From: Parafrankia sp. EUN1f
Lineage (GTDB): Bacteria; Actinomycetota; Actinomycetes; Frankiales; Frankiaceae
Direction: 5' to 3'
DNA: 64,000 nucleotides
Assembly (NCBI RefSeq): GCF_000177675.1
Contig: NZ_ADGX01000020.1
Location: forward strand, 16-64,015
Position 1 is the first letter of the stretch. The number at the start of each line of letters is the position of its first letter. The notes beneath the pieces are model-generated. The model had not been told where the DNA came from. It worked only from the letters and a program-made list of their open reading frames with translations, and ran no database searches. Shown here one piece after another: positions 33,842 to 42,037 of the stretch. The position numbers and the translations under genes are program-made.

Positions 33842-34068
33842 GTGAGGACGATCGGGATTCTGCTGTTCGACGACTTCGAGGAACTCGACGCGATCGGACC
33901 GTGGGAGGTGCTGTCGTTCTGGACGCGGATGTTTCCTGACGACAGCTGGCAGGTTACGACGCTCTCCCGGGGCGGCAGGCCAGTCACCGCCGCCAAGGGA
34001 CTCGTCGTCCATCCCGAGCACTCGTACGAGACGGTTCCACCGCTTCAGGTGCTGATCCCTCGCGGCGC
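33842..34068 (+). pseudogene. DJ-1/PfpI family protein, 5' fragment
   Basis: GTG 33842 begins RTIGILLFDDFEELDAIGPW, EVLSFWTRMFPDDSWQVTTL and SRGGRPVTAAKGL, a clear DJ-1/PfpI N terminus (about 75 of 190 residues). It then meets the 3' end of a regulator on the opposite strand at about 34068. The catalytic Cys elbow is lost. Confidence 0.75.
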
Positions 34069-34410
34069 CCTGACCCACTCGGTGGGTCTGGCCGCCGGCT
34101 GGTCCGCGGGGTCGAGCGAGGCGGTTCCGAGGATCTCCCGGAGGACGTCCACGTGTCCCTCGTAGGCGGCGCGGCCGGAGTCGGTGAGCGACAGGCTGGT
34201 CCGGACGCGCGAGGCGAAGGTGGCCTTGTGGATGGTGAGGTAACCGGCGTCGCGCAGGACGCGGACGTGCTTGGATAGGACGGAGTCCGCGACGCCGAGC
34301 CCCTCGCGCACGGTTGTGAAGTCGGCGGAGTCGACAGCTGAGAGCATCGCGCAGATCTGCAGCCGGTTCGGCGCGTGCACGATCTCGTCGAAACGCGCCG
34401 CGGCGGTCAC
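34045..34410 (-). CDS. Winged-helix regulator (ArsR/MarR-like), possibly altered 3' end
   Basis: From GTG 34410: ARFDEIVHAPNRLQICAMLS, FTTVREGLGVADSVLSKHVR and VLRDAGYLTIHKATFASRVR, a complete winged helix of the group annotated as transcriptional regulator with LSKHL recognition helix. The stop at 34045 lies inside the DJ-1 fragment, so the last residues may be foreign. The start overlaps the stop of an upstream membrane-protein remnant as GTGA, implying an old operon. Confidence 0.7.
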   Translation of the reverse strand: MTAAARFDEIVHAPNRLQICAMLSAVDSADFTTVREGLGVADSVLSKHVRVLRDAGYLTIHKATFASRVRTSLSLTDSGRAAYEGHVDVLREILGTASLDPADQPAARPTEWVRAPRGIST

Positions 34411-34520
34411 GACCCCGCCCGCAGCCGGGCCCCCAGGACCGCGTCGGTCCAGCGCCCGAATGTGACGGTAAGCAGCGCGGCGAGCAGGCCCGCGACGAGG
34501 AACACGCCATGTATGCCGCG
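34407..34520 (-). pseudogene. Small membrane protein, 3' remnant
   Basis: About 38 codons on the minus strand read GLDRGIHGVFLVAGLLAALL, TVTFGRWTDAVLGARLRAGS and stop at 34407, overlapping the regulator start by four bases. It contains one membrane helix. Upstream sequence is unrelated. The overlap shows that this was the native first gene of a pair. Confidence 0.55.
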
Positions 34521-34706
34521 ATCCAGACCGAGCCAGCAGGTGTCGACGTGATCCGGGCATCGGACGGGGCCGGCCCGCGCCGCGTAGTGGCTGTGGTGCC
34601 GGTACTCGGGCGCCGCCGACCGCGAGGTGTGCAGGCACGACGCAGAGCACCCGGCGATCTGACCAGCGTCGCCGGCCATCGAAACGCGGTCGGCTACGGT
34701 GGTGTC

Positions 34707-35282
34707 GTGGGACTGCACCTGAGTCAGATCGCCGAGGCGGACGAGCTGCTGACCAACGACCCGCTGGCGCTCCTTATCGGCATGGTTCTGGACCAGCAGT
34801 TTCCCCTGGAACGTGCCTTCGCGGCGCCGTACGAGCTGACGCGGCGACTTGGGCGTCCGCTCGATGTGGGGGAGATCGCGTCCTTCGACCCCGAGGCACT
34901 GAGCGCGATCTTCGCCACGCCGCCGGCGCTCCACCGGTTTCCCGGCTCGATGGCGAAGCGCGTCCAGGCCGTGTGCCAGGTGTTGGTGGACAACTACGGC
35001 AGCGACCCAACGCAGGTGTGGAGCACCGCGGCCGACGGCCAGGAGCTGCTGAAGCGGATCGGTGCGCTCCCAGGTTTCGGCGCCCAGAAGGCGAAGATCT
35101 TCGTCGCACTGCTCGGCAAGCAGCTCGGCGTCAGGCCGCCCGGCTGGCGTGAGGCGACGGCTCCCTACGGCGACGAAGGCAGCCGTCGGTCGGTCGCCGA
35201 CATCACCAGCCCCGAGACTCTGCTCGAGGTCCGTGATTTCAAGAAGCAGATGAAGGCCGCGGCCAAGGTTGCAGCCTCCTGA
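34707..35282 (+). CDS. HhH-GPD family base-excision-repair-like protein
   Basis: A 191-residue helix-hairpin-helix protein. LSQIAEADELLTNDPLALLI and GMVLDQQFPLERAF are the N-terminal helices; LLKRIGALPGFGAQKAKIFV is the hairpin (LPGxGxxKA) with the following Lys/Asp region. Glycosylase activity is plausible but the family is often annotated only as HhH-GPD. TACGGT (34695-34700) and six bases precede GTG 34707, so it is probably leaderless. A tail of NYN sequence ending at 34662 lies just upstream, as in copy 1. Confidence 0.87.
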   Translation: MGLHLSQIAEADELLTNDPLALLIGMVLDQQFPLERAFAAPYELTRRLGRPLDVGEIASFDPEALSAIFATPPALHRFPGSMAKRVQAVCQVLVDNYGSDPTQVWSTAADGQELLKRIGALPGFGAQKAKIFVALLGKQLGVRPPGWREATAPYGDEGSRRSVADITSPETLLEVRDFKKQMKAAAKVAAS

Positions 35283-35435
35283 CCTGCGGGTTTGTGGGCG
35301 AACGTCCCACCCTGCCCGTGGGGCGTCCGCTGCGCGGCCAAGGCCGTGCGTCTGCGTTAGGTGCCGTGTTTACTCGCTGTGGTCGCTGTCCGGCGCTCGC
35401 TCGCGCGTGTGAGTAGATGTGTGACACTGTAAGTT

Positions 35436-35738
35436 GTGGTGGATGGCCTTTGGTGGGACCAGGAGGACGCTGAGTACATCCGACATCGTTCTGATCGTTA
35501 CCCGGGCGCGACCGACATCGAGCCAGAGTGGACCTTGGAGGCGGTGAAGGACCCGCGGAGGATCGTTCGTGACCCGGACCCGAGGAGCAGGGTGGGCGCG
35601 GCTCGCCTGATCGGATACTCGCGTAGTGCCGGGTTCGTGCTGACCGTGATCGTCGATCCGACCGACGAGGCTGGGATCACCGCGTGGAAGACCCGCGGAA
35701 GCGATCTTCGGGACTATCTGGAGGGGGAGCGGCGGTGA
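35436..35738 (+). CDS. BrnT-like/unclassified small toxin candidate
   Basis: A 100-residue protein. DIEPEWTLEAVKDPRRIVRD, GAARLIGYSRSAGFVLTVIV and ITAWKTRGSDLRDYLEG resemble a BrnT-like RNase-fold group often annotated as hypothetical in actinomycetes. Start GTG 35436 or 35439; GACACT lies seven bases upstream. Its stop overlaps the next GTG (GTGA), and the next product is ribbon-helix-helix-like, so a type II toxin-antitoxin pair is likely, with the toxin first. Confidence 0.65.
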   Translation: MVDGLWWDQEDAEYIRHRSDRYPGATDIEPEWTLEAVKDPRRIVRDPDPRSRVGAARLIGYSRSAGFVLTVIVDPTDEAGITAWKTRGSDLRDYLEGERR

Positions 35739-36028
35739 CTGATGCACCCAGGCGTGCCCGGCGTGACGCGATCCGAGCCGAGTACGCGGCCGAGGAGGCC
35801 GAGGCTGCCGAGGCGGAGGCTGTCGAAGCAGAGCAGGCTGTCGTGTCTGTGAGAGTTCCCGCCTCGTTGGCCGAGGCTCTCAAGGCCCGTGCGGCAGCCG
35901 AGCACCTGCCGACCTCGGCGTTGGTCCGGCGCATCCTTGCTCGGGCCGTCCAGAGCCCCGATGCGCCTGTCGTGAGTGTGGAGCAGGTCGAAGAGATCGT
36001 GCGCAGGGTCCTCCGTGAATCAGCGTGA
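35735..36028 (+). CDS. Ribbon-helix-helix antitoxin candidate
   Basis: A 97-residue protein. An Ala/Glu-rich N terminus (AEYAAEEAEAAEAEAVEAEQ) is followed by VVSVRVPASLAEALKARAAA and LPTSALVRRILARAVQ, a ribbon-helix-helix domain. The acidic helical N terminus could neutralise the upstream toxin. GTG 35735 overlaps the toxin stop by four bases. Confidence 0.7.
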   Translation: MTDAPRRARRDAIRAEYAAEEAEAAEAEAVEAEQAVVSVRVPASLAEALKARAAAEHLPTSALVRRILARAVQSPDAPVVSVEQVEEIVRRVLRESA

Positions 36029-36074
36029 TTTGCGGTCCGCAAACAGTCCGCAGAACGCCGGAAAATTGCCCACA

Positions 36075-36200
36075 CCAGTGGCAACTGCTGAAAGCGGCAA
36101 CCGCGGGTCAGGCAGCCTGCAGACCGGATAGGTGCAGGTCGAAGGGCTACGCCGTGGCACGAAGCAGATGAAGGCCGCGGCCAAGGCGCAGGCCAGCTGA
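36075..36200. repeat. Dispersed repeat copy A, joined to an HhH-GPD 3' scrap
   Basis: Two blocks match the 44-kb region: 36075-36111 versus 44327-44363 (about 84 percent) and 36126-36174 versus 44683-44732 (about 82 percent). The second block runs into GAAGCAGATGAAGGCC and then GCGGCCAAGGCGCAGGCC to TGA at 36200, which copies the end of the HhH-GPD gene at 35.25 kb (KQMKAAAK then stop, followed by ACCTGCGG). Confidence 0.7.
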
Positions 36201-36774
36201 CCTGCGGTTTTCACGCTATAGTCGTGCCGCCCGGTCATCTCGGCTGCGTTTCGTTCACATGCGCCGGTCGGACCTCCGCCATGTCCACCGGCGAACCCGT
36301 GGCACGAGGTTGGCGGAGCCCTGGTGACGCGTGGTGGAGCAGGGTCGGGTGCCACGCCTCCCCGACGGCGGTCGCGGCGGCGTCGAGTCCGGCACTGGCA
36401 TCGGACCGGGCTCGTGGGCCGGCGTGCCGGCCACGGCGGCAGCCGGCCGGGTGCCGGGCGCCGGGCGCGGATCTCGATGCGGCCGAACACCGCCACCAGC
36501 CCGGTCATGATCACCGTGAGCATGAGGGACCAGGGAAGCCGCCAGAGCCACCAGTTTCCACGGGGTGGTTCACCGGCGGCTGTGTGCCGGCTTCACCACC
36601 ACCACGCCGTCATCGTGACACCGCCCTACGACAGGACCTCGACCCGACGGGTCACAGCAGCAGGGCCGGGGAGCCTTTGCCGCTCCCCGCCCTGCCTGAC
36701 CCCGCTCCTGCCCTACCGATCGGCGCGGTTACGCGGCGTTGCCACTGAGTGCAAGGCCGTGTCTCCGGACGGGT
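36201..36774. other. Long gap; hairpin near its right end
   Basis: No firm gene. A leftward frame near 36480-36570 has one hydrophobic stretch (WSLMLTVIMTGLVAVF) and may be a scrap of a membrane protein. The rest is GC-rich with no recognisable pattern. Confidence 0.4.
36660..36695 (-). terminator. GC-rich hairpin downstream of the metallophosphoesterase gene
   Basis: GCAGGGCCGGGGAG (36660-36673) pairs with CTCCCCGCCCTGC (36683-36695) with one bulged base. It lies 80 bases after the stop at 36775. Confidence 0.5.
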
Positions 36775-37803
36775 TTACAGGTACGGGACCCGCTCCCAGC
36801 TCAGGACATCAGCCGCGCCCGGGCGGTTGATGGTGACCTTGAGCCAGTCGACGTTGTTGCTCGATCCGTCGACGGTGATGCGATGCAGATTGTCGGCCGA
36901 TCCGGTGATGCCGTAGGTGGTGAGCCAGTGCGACCCAGCGGCCAGCGGGTGGTCGCTGTCGTAGATATGGCTGTCGCCGTTGAAGAGGTAGGTCTGCCCC
37001 TTGAACGAGCTGGACTCGTCGACGATGGCCTGGATGAGCGGCTTGAAGGCCGAGATGTCAGACCACGCGGGGGTGTAGGTCGGGTCGAACATGTCCGCCT
37101 GCGTGAACAGTGCGACCGCCCGGTCGTGACGCTTACGGGCGTCGGCGAACGTGTCGCGGACGACCGCGATCGTGTTGGCCATCCGAGCGTTCTCCTCGGC
37201 CACCTGCGCAGGAGTGGCCGTGCTCTGCCCGATGCCGGTCCAGGGCTGCAGGTCGTCGTTGCTGCCGGTCACGTGCAACGTCGCGAAGTCGACGCCGTCG
37301 CGGCGAAGCTGCACGTTCTCCGGGTATCCGGCGGCGGCCTGGCTCTCGACGGAGATCGGGTTCTGCCCCAGCGTGGTACCAGGGTTGGCGAAGAACACCG
37401 ACCTGTCGAAGGCAAGCCGCTCGAGCGGGTTGTACGCACCGTTGTTCGCACGGTGGCAGTCGGTCCACTCGTTGTCGCCAGGCGTGTAGATCAGCGGCCC
37501 AACAAAGCGGTCGAAATCGCTCTTGATCAGGTTGTAGTAGGCGTCGTCGCAGCGGCTGGAGCCGTTCTTGATGTCGCCGACGTGGAACGTCATTTCTGGC
37601 TGGGCCGCGTTGATCTGGTCGATCCAGCCGGGAAATGCCGCGATCTGGGCGGTGCCGTAGGGCACGTCCCCGATGACGGCGAACGAGAAGTGTCCGGGCT
37701 TTTCCTGGCCGGGAGGAGTGGACCCGGCGAAGGCGGACGTCGCCGACAGGGCGACACCGCTAACAGCGAGTGCCACCACCTTCATAAGACGTGTCACACG
37801 CAT
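36775..37803 (-). CDS. Secreted metallophosphoesterase
   Basis: A 342-residue precursor. Residues 1-27 are a Sec signal (VTRLMKVVALAVSGVALSAT then SAFA). The calcineurin-like metal motifs are visible: GDVPYG, HVGDIKNG, YTPGDNEWTDC (GDNE) and LFNGDSHIYDSDHP (GDSH). Two cysteines could form a disulfide. It probably removes phosphate from an extracellular substrate. ATG is preceded by a GGGGG run. Upstream, 37804-37860 is AT-richer and likely carries the promoter. Confidence 0.9.
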   Translation of the reverse strand: MRVTRLMKVVALAVSGVALSATSAFAGSTPPGQEKPGHFSFAVIGDVPYGTAQIAAFPGWIDQINAAQPEMTFHVGDIKNGSSRCDDAYYNLIKSDFDRFVGPLIYTPGDNEWTDCHRANNGAYNPLERLAFDRSVFFANPGTTLGQNPISVESQAAAGYPENVQLRRDGVDFATLHVTGSNDDLQPWTGIGQSTATPAQVAEENARMANTIAVVRDTFADARKRHDRAVALFTQADMFDPTYTPAWSDISAFKPLIQAIVDESSSFKGQTYLFNGDSHIYDSDHPLAAGSHWLTTYGITGSADNLHRITVDGSSNNVDWLKVTINRPGAADVLSWERVPYL

Positions 37804-38396
37804 TGAACCCCCAGAATGGCATCTTGATTGTCAGGCGGTGGATAACGGTGCCAGCAAACGGCGCCACACGGGTGAACAAAGGGAAACGTGCGGATGAAAA
37901 TCTACCTACCGGGCACGCGCCCGGTCGAGCCTGTACACATCAAACTCACATCTTCTGCGCCCCAGGCGAATTCCGGTCGCGGCGGCGCACACGCCAGATC
38001 AGATTTACGACCACACGTTGCGGTCAAAGGTCCGGGCGTGGCCTCACATTGTTCCTGGGGGTCGCCGCCTCCGGCAGAGCCGCCGGGCACGCTCACCGGA
38101 CGCCGCCGCCACGCCGGGACGTGAAGGCGTCTCGAGCGAGGAACTCGTCGGCATCCTGCGGTTGGAGGTGATCCGTGCGGAGCAGACCCGTGCCGACGCC
38201 GAGCGGCGCCTGCGCAGTCTCGAACACTGCCTCGCCGAGATCCGCACTGTGTACGCGCATGCGGTGCGGGTCTGCTTGCCAACGAGTATCAGCCCCGCGG
38301 GCGCCTCATGGTGGCACGAAGCAGGTGAAGGCCGTCGCCAAGGCGCAGGCGGGCTGACCTGCCGTTTCGTCAGGAAGATCGCAGAAGGCGCGCGTC
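37804..38396. other. Long gap with an HhH-GPD 3' scrap and a helical fragment
   Basis: 38317-38357 reads GAAGCAGGTGAAGGCC and continues to TGA, a third copy of the HhH-GPD gene end. Before it, 38120-38290 is open and reads SSEELVGILRLEVIRAEQTR and LRSLEHCLAEIRTVYAHAVR, a coiled-coil-like helix with no clear start. Nothing else is recognised. Confidence 0.5.
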
Positions 38397-38780
38397 CTAG
38401 ACGGTGACGATTTCGATGAGGTCTTCGAGGCCGGTGAGGTCGGCGGCGTTGCGGGTGTAGACGCTGGCTTCGTGAGCGTGCGCGGTGGCCGCGATCAGGA
38501 GGTCCATCGTTCGGGCACGTGGCTGGCGCCCGATCTCGACGACGCGGGCGGCGAGTCGCCCGTAGCTGTCGGCGACGGCGTCGTCGAGGGGCAGGGGGTC
38601 GAATCGTCGTTGCAGTGCGCTGAGACGGGCGAGGCGGTTCGCGCGGGTCTCGGAGGTCTTGGCGACCAGGACGCCGAAGTGGAGCTCGGCGATGCTGATG
38701 ACGCTGATCGCGAGTTCGCCGGGGATCGGCGCGACGTCGGTGGCGACCAGAACGCTGGTGTCGAGGATGCCGCGACTCAC
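38397..38780 (-). CDS. PIN-domain toxin (VapC family)
   Basis: A 127-residue PIN ribonuclease. Acidic residues: Asp in ILDTSVLVATD, Glu in SVISIAELHFGV, Asp in RTMDLLIAATAHAH and Asn/Asp in YTRNAADLTGL. Intact by length. Its ATG overlaps the antitoxin stop by four bases. Different subfamily from the PIN toxin at 7 kb. Confidence 0.93.
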   Translation of the reverse strand: MSRGILDTSVLVATDVAPIPGELAISVISIAELHFGVLVAKTSETRANRLARLSALQRRFDPLPLDDAVADSYGRLAARVVEIGRQPRARTMDLLIAATAHAHEASVYTRNAADLTGLEDLIEIVTV

Positions 38781-39025
38781 CGGGTTTCCCAGGGATCTTC
38801 AACGGTGCCGTCGATCAGATCGCGATCGCTGGGCCAGTCCGTGTCGGCCGGGAGGGAGAAGATGTCGGCGAGGTCGTCCCAGCGCCGCCATCTGTGCGGA
38901 GCCACCGGACCGAGCACAGCTGCCGGTCGGCCGGTAACGGTGATGGTCAGCTGCTCGCCGGCCTGGGCGCGCCGCACCAGCTCACTGGCGTTCTGCCGCA
39001 TCTCGCGTAGTCCTATCTCGGCCAC
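38777..39025 (-). CDS. Phd/YefM-like antitoxin
   Basis: An 82-residue protein. LREMRQNASELVRRAQAGEQ and LTITVTGRPAAVLGPV are the Phd/YefM DNA-binding half; the C-terminal SDRDLIDGTVEDPWETR should bind the PIN toxin. GTG 39025 lies six bases after TACCCT, a leaderless arrangement. A short inverted repeat sits just upstream. Confidence 0.9.
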   Translation of the reverse strand: MAEIGLREMRQNASELVRRAQAGEQLTITVTGRPAAVLGPVAPHRWRRWDDLADIFSLPADTDWPSDRDLIDGTVEDPWETR

Positions 39026-39031
39026 CGATTC

Positions 39032-39053
39032 AGGGTAGCACTTGTGTTACAAG
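39032..39053 (-). promoter_or_regulatory. Promoter and inverted repeat of the Phd/PIN operon
   Basis: On the minus strand TACCCT (39032-39037) is placed six bases before GTG 39025. CTTGT and ACAAG at 39041-39053 form an inverted repeat with a 3-base spacer directly upstream of the -10, a likely antitoxin site. Confidence 0.55.
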
Positions 39054-39227
39054 GTGACCTCGCTCCGCCGTTCCGAGCCTTCCGAGACTTTCGAGCACGG
39101 TCTGTGGCGAGACCTGGCCGCGATCCGATCAGCGCGGTATGCCCGGCAGGGGTCTGATCAGTGGTATCGGACACGGTGCGACACTGATCGGTACGTCCGG
39201 TGACGGTGCCGGATCAGGGGAGGTCTC

Positions 39228-41174
39228 ATGCCGGACCGTCTGTCGGACGCGGAGATCAAGGCGCTCGCTGAGGCGTGCCCGGGCCGAGTCGAGGCTCGCC
39301 AGCTCCTCGAGGCGGCCGGTGTGAGCCGGGGCCGCCAGCCGATCTGGAACGTCGAGTCGGCGGAACAGTTCTGGCGCGAGGTCTCGCACGTGCTGGCGGC
39401 GGGAATTCGCCTGGACGAGCGTGCCCGCTTCGTCGGCGATGGCCGGGCCAGCCTGTTGGCGGTGGCCGCCGAGTGGTTTGCCGGCAACGAGGTTTTCGCG
39501 CGCGCGGCCGCCGCGGGCCCGGGCGGGCCGCCACCTGGGGAGGGCGGGCCGGGGGCGGTCTTCGACGCGCCGCCGCCGGAACGGGCGGCGGACTGTGCGC
39601 CGAGCGTTCTGCTACGCGCCGAATACCTGGTGGTGCCCTTTGTGGAGCTCAACGGGGACCGCGCCGCTCTGCGGTCCTGGGCGACGCAGCGGCAGCGGGA
39701 ATCGGCTCGCCTGCTGACCGGTCCAGCCGGTTCGGGCAAGACTCGGCTCGCCATGCAGATCGGCGAGGATCTGACCGCCAAAGGGTGGCTGACCGTCCTG
39801 GCCCGATCGGGGTCACCACTGAGCGCGGCCCGGTTGGGATACCTGCGCACCGCTGGCGCACCCACCCTGGTGATCATCGAGGATGCGGAGCTCAGGCCGG
39901 ATGAGACAGTGGCGATCGCACGCGCGCTGGTGGGCCGGTCGACCGCGAGCCGGCTGCTTCTGCTGACCCAGGCCACCGAAGCCCTGCTCCGGGGCCTGCG
40001 CGAGCTGGCCCTGCCGGACACTCAGGTCGCTGGCATGTTCGAGCGAGCGGAACCACAGACGGTTACGCCGCTGGCCCCCGGCCCGCACGCCAGGCAGGTT
40101 CACTTCGCTGCCGCCCGCTCCGCGTTCGCCGCCGAGCTGGGCACCGCGACGGGCGCCGCACCCGACGCCGGCCCGTGGGCCGACATCGAGGACGTGGACA
40201 CGGTGCTGGACGTGCACACGGCGGCATTGCTGGCGGCTCTGTCGGATGCCCCCGTCGCGCGGCCGGCCGAGAGCCCGCTGACGACACTCTGCCGGCACGA
40301 ACGGACACGGTGGCCCAACCCCGCCGGCACGGGCGCGGGTGCCGCGACCGGCCCTGGCACCGGGCTCGCGGCCCAGGTCATCACCGCGGCCACCCTGCTG
40401 CGTCCCGGTTCGGCCGACGACGCGGAAGCACTGGCCGCGATGCTGCCGGAACTGCTTCAGGCCAGCCCCGGCGAGCTGCGGAGCCTGCTGGACGAGCTTC
40501 GTCGCCAGTACGCCGGCCGGTGGGCGGTCGAGGCGCTGTGCCCCAGTGCCTACGGAGAGCACATCGCGGCGGTGGCGCTGGCCCAGTCGCCGTCGCTCGC
40601 CGAGACCATCGCGAAGGCGGCCACGCCGGATCAGGCCGTGACCGCGCTGACAGTGCTCGGCCGGGCACTGCCCGCGCACCCGGAACTGGCTGAGGCGATT
40701 GGAGACATCATCCGGGCTGACCCGGAACGGCGTCTGCTCGCGGCGATCGATCTGCTGCCCCGCCTGCCTGACCCCGACATGTTCGTCCGCGTGATCAGCA
40801 AGCGGGTCGACGACATTCCGCCAGGCTCACCGGCCCTGTTCGCCCTGCTCGACCGAGGTCGGATGGACCGAGGCGGCCCCGAGCTCGACAGTCTGCGCGC
40901 TGAGACCCTGCGGATGCTGACGTCGCTGCCGGACCACCTGCTCGGAGGCGCGCGCTCGGGCCTTGCCCAGGATCCGGCGCTGGCCGGTGTCGCCAGGATT
41001 GTGGACGCCTTCACCCAGACGATCAAGGATCTGGCCATCGGAGTCGTCGACCCGAAATCCGACCGCATGCCCAGGAACCCCGAAGATGGCACCCCGGTCC
41101 TACCGCCTGCGGCAGTGGACGTCCTGCGCGGGCTGATGCGGAGCGACTGGTGGCGGAACCAGGGAGAGAAGTAG
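39228..41174 (+). CDS. Large P-loop NTPase with an EAD1-like N-terminal domain (candidate conflict-system protein)
   Basis: A 648-residue cytoplasmic protein. Residues 1-60 (LSDAEIKALAEACPGRVEAR, QLLEAAGVSRGRQPIWNVES and FWREVSHVLAAG) resemble effector-associated domain 1 (EAD1), a helical adaptor found on STAND NTPases and effectors in bacterial conflict systems. Walker A is GPAGSGKTRL at about 164-173 and Walker B LVIIEDAEL at about 213-221. The C-terminal half is helical with Leu/Ala-rich repeats, like a sensor solenoid. ATG follows GGGGAGG. It lies beside a PIN/Phd toxin-antitoxin pair. The EAD1 assignment is from memory of the motif and unverified; no effector with a matching domain is seen nearby. 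Confidence 0.75.
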   Translation: MPDRLSDAEIKALAEACPGRVEARQLLEAAGVSRGRQPIWNVESAEQFWREVSHVLAAGIRLDERARFVGDGRASLLAVAAEWFAGNEVFARAAAAGPGGPPPGEGGPGAVFDAPPPERAADCAPSVLLRAEYLVVPFVELNGDRAALRSWATQRQRESARLLTGPAGSGKTRLAMQIGEDLTAKGWLTVLARSGSPLSAARLGYLRTAGAPTLVIIEDAELRPDETVAIARALVGRSTASRLLLLTQATEALLRGLRELALPDTQVAGMFERAEPQTVTPLAPGPHARQVHFAAARSAFAAELGTATGAAPDAGPWADIEDVDTVLDVHTAALLAALSDAPVARPAESPLTTLCRHERTRWPNPAGTGAGAATGPGTGLAAQVITAATLLRPGSADDAEALAAMLPELLQASPGELRSLLDELRRQYAGRWAVEALCPSAYGEHIAAVALAQSPSLAETIAKAATPDQAVTALTVLGRALPAHPELAEAIGDIIRADPERRLLAAIDLLPRLPDPDMFVRVISKRVDDIPPGSPALFALLDRGRMDRGGPELDSLRAETLRMLTSLPDHLLGGARSGLAQDPALAGVARIVDAFTQTIKDLAIGVVDPKSDRMPRNPEDGTPVLPPAAVDVLRGLMRSDWWRNQGEK

Positions 41175-41203
41175 CCGTCGGCTGAATCCGTCAGGCCACT
41201 GCG

Positions 41204-41758
41204 TCAGGCTGTGACGGTCACCGTTCCGGTCATCGACGGGTGGATCTGGCAGATCACCGTGAAGGTTCCCGCCTTGCTCAGGGTGACCGTTGCGCGCTGG
41301 CCCTTCTCGAGCTTGCCGGTGTCGAAACCGCCGGCTTCGGATGTCCACGTGTGTGGTGCGCTGTCGTTGTTGACGACGGTTATCGTCTGCCCCACTTTGA
41401 ATGTCGGGGTCTTCGGGCTGAACGCGAAGTTCTCGATGGTCACGGTCGTGGCGCTCGGCGCGCTGCCCGCTGTCGCGCTGCCCGCTGTCGCGCTGCCCGC
41501 TGTCGCGCTCCCCGAATCCGCGGCCGGGGCCGTCGTGGTCGACGGGTGCGATCCGTAGGACGACGAGTGGTCCGCGCCGGCCGCCGTCGCGGTCACCGGA
41601 GCTGACGGACTGGGCGTGACGGCGACATCCGTGTCCGTACCGTCGGACCCCCCACACGCGCCCAGCAGGAAGGCCAGTGCGGAGCCGGCGACGGCGACCC
41701 GGCAGGACGCGCCCACCATTCCCGCTCGGCGTCCTCCAGTCACGAGTACCAGGTTCAC
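41204..41758 (-). CDS. Cupredoxin-domain lipoprotein
   Basis: A 184-residue precursor. ALAFLLGACGG is a lipobox with Cys about residue 26. A Ser/Thr/Ala linker contains Ser-Ala-Thr-Ala-Gly repeats from a 15-bp tandem repeat (about 41458-41512). The C-terminal domain (IENFAFSPKTPTFKVGQTIT, SAPHTWTS, FTVICQIHPSM) has His, Cys, His and Met ligands of a type-1 copper site. GTG 41758 follows GAGGAGC. Likely a cell-surface electron carrier or copper binder. Confidence 0.88.
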   Translation of the reverse strand: MNLVLVTGGRRAGMVGASCRVAVAGSALAFLLGACGGSDGTDTDVAVTPSPSAPVTATAAGADHSSSYGSHPSTTTAPAADSGSATAGSATAGSATAGSAPSATTVTIENFAFSPKTPTFKVGQTITVVNNDSAPHTWTSEAGGFDTGKLEKGQRATVTLSKAGTFTVICQIHPSMTGTVTVTA

Positions 41759-42037
41759 GGGAGCTCCTCGCAGGTCGTGACCCACCATTTTCGGTGTCGT
41801 GGCCCGACACCGCCGGCGGATCGGCCGGGGACCATGCTGCTGCCCGGCGCACAACTCGCGTGCGCTCTGTCGTTCTCGCGACCGTCACTGATGTGGCGTC
41901 GGGGCGCGCGCAGTCATGTGGGGGGTGGGTCCGATGCGGCCAGTGCGGGAGACGGCTGATCGCCGTTCGAGTGCGCCGAGGCGGGCGAGTCGGTTTGCGC
42001 GGGCGTCGGGCCTCGGGCGTCCTCGTGACTCGGGTGT

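Noticed and set aside
37888-38124. 78-codon frame after ATG 37888
   Set aside because: The first ten residues look plausible but the rest is low-complexity and no ribosome site is present.
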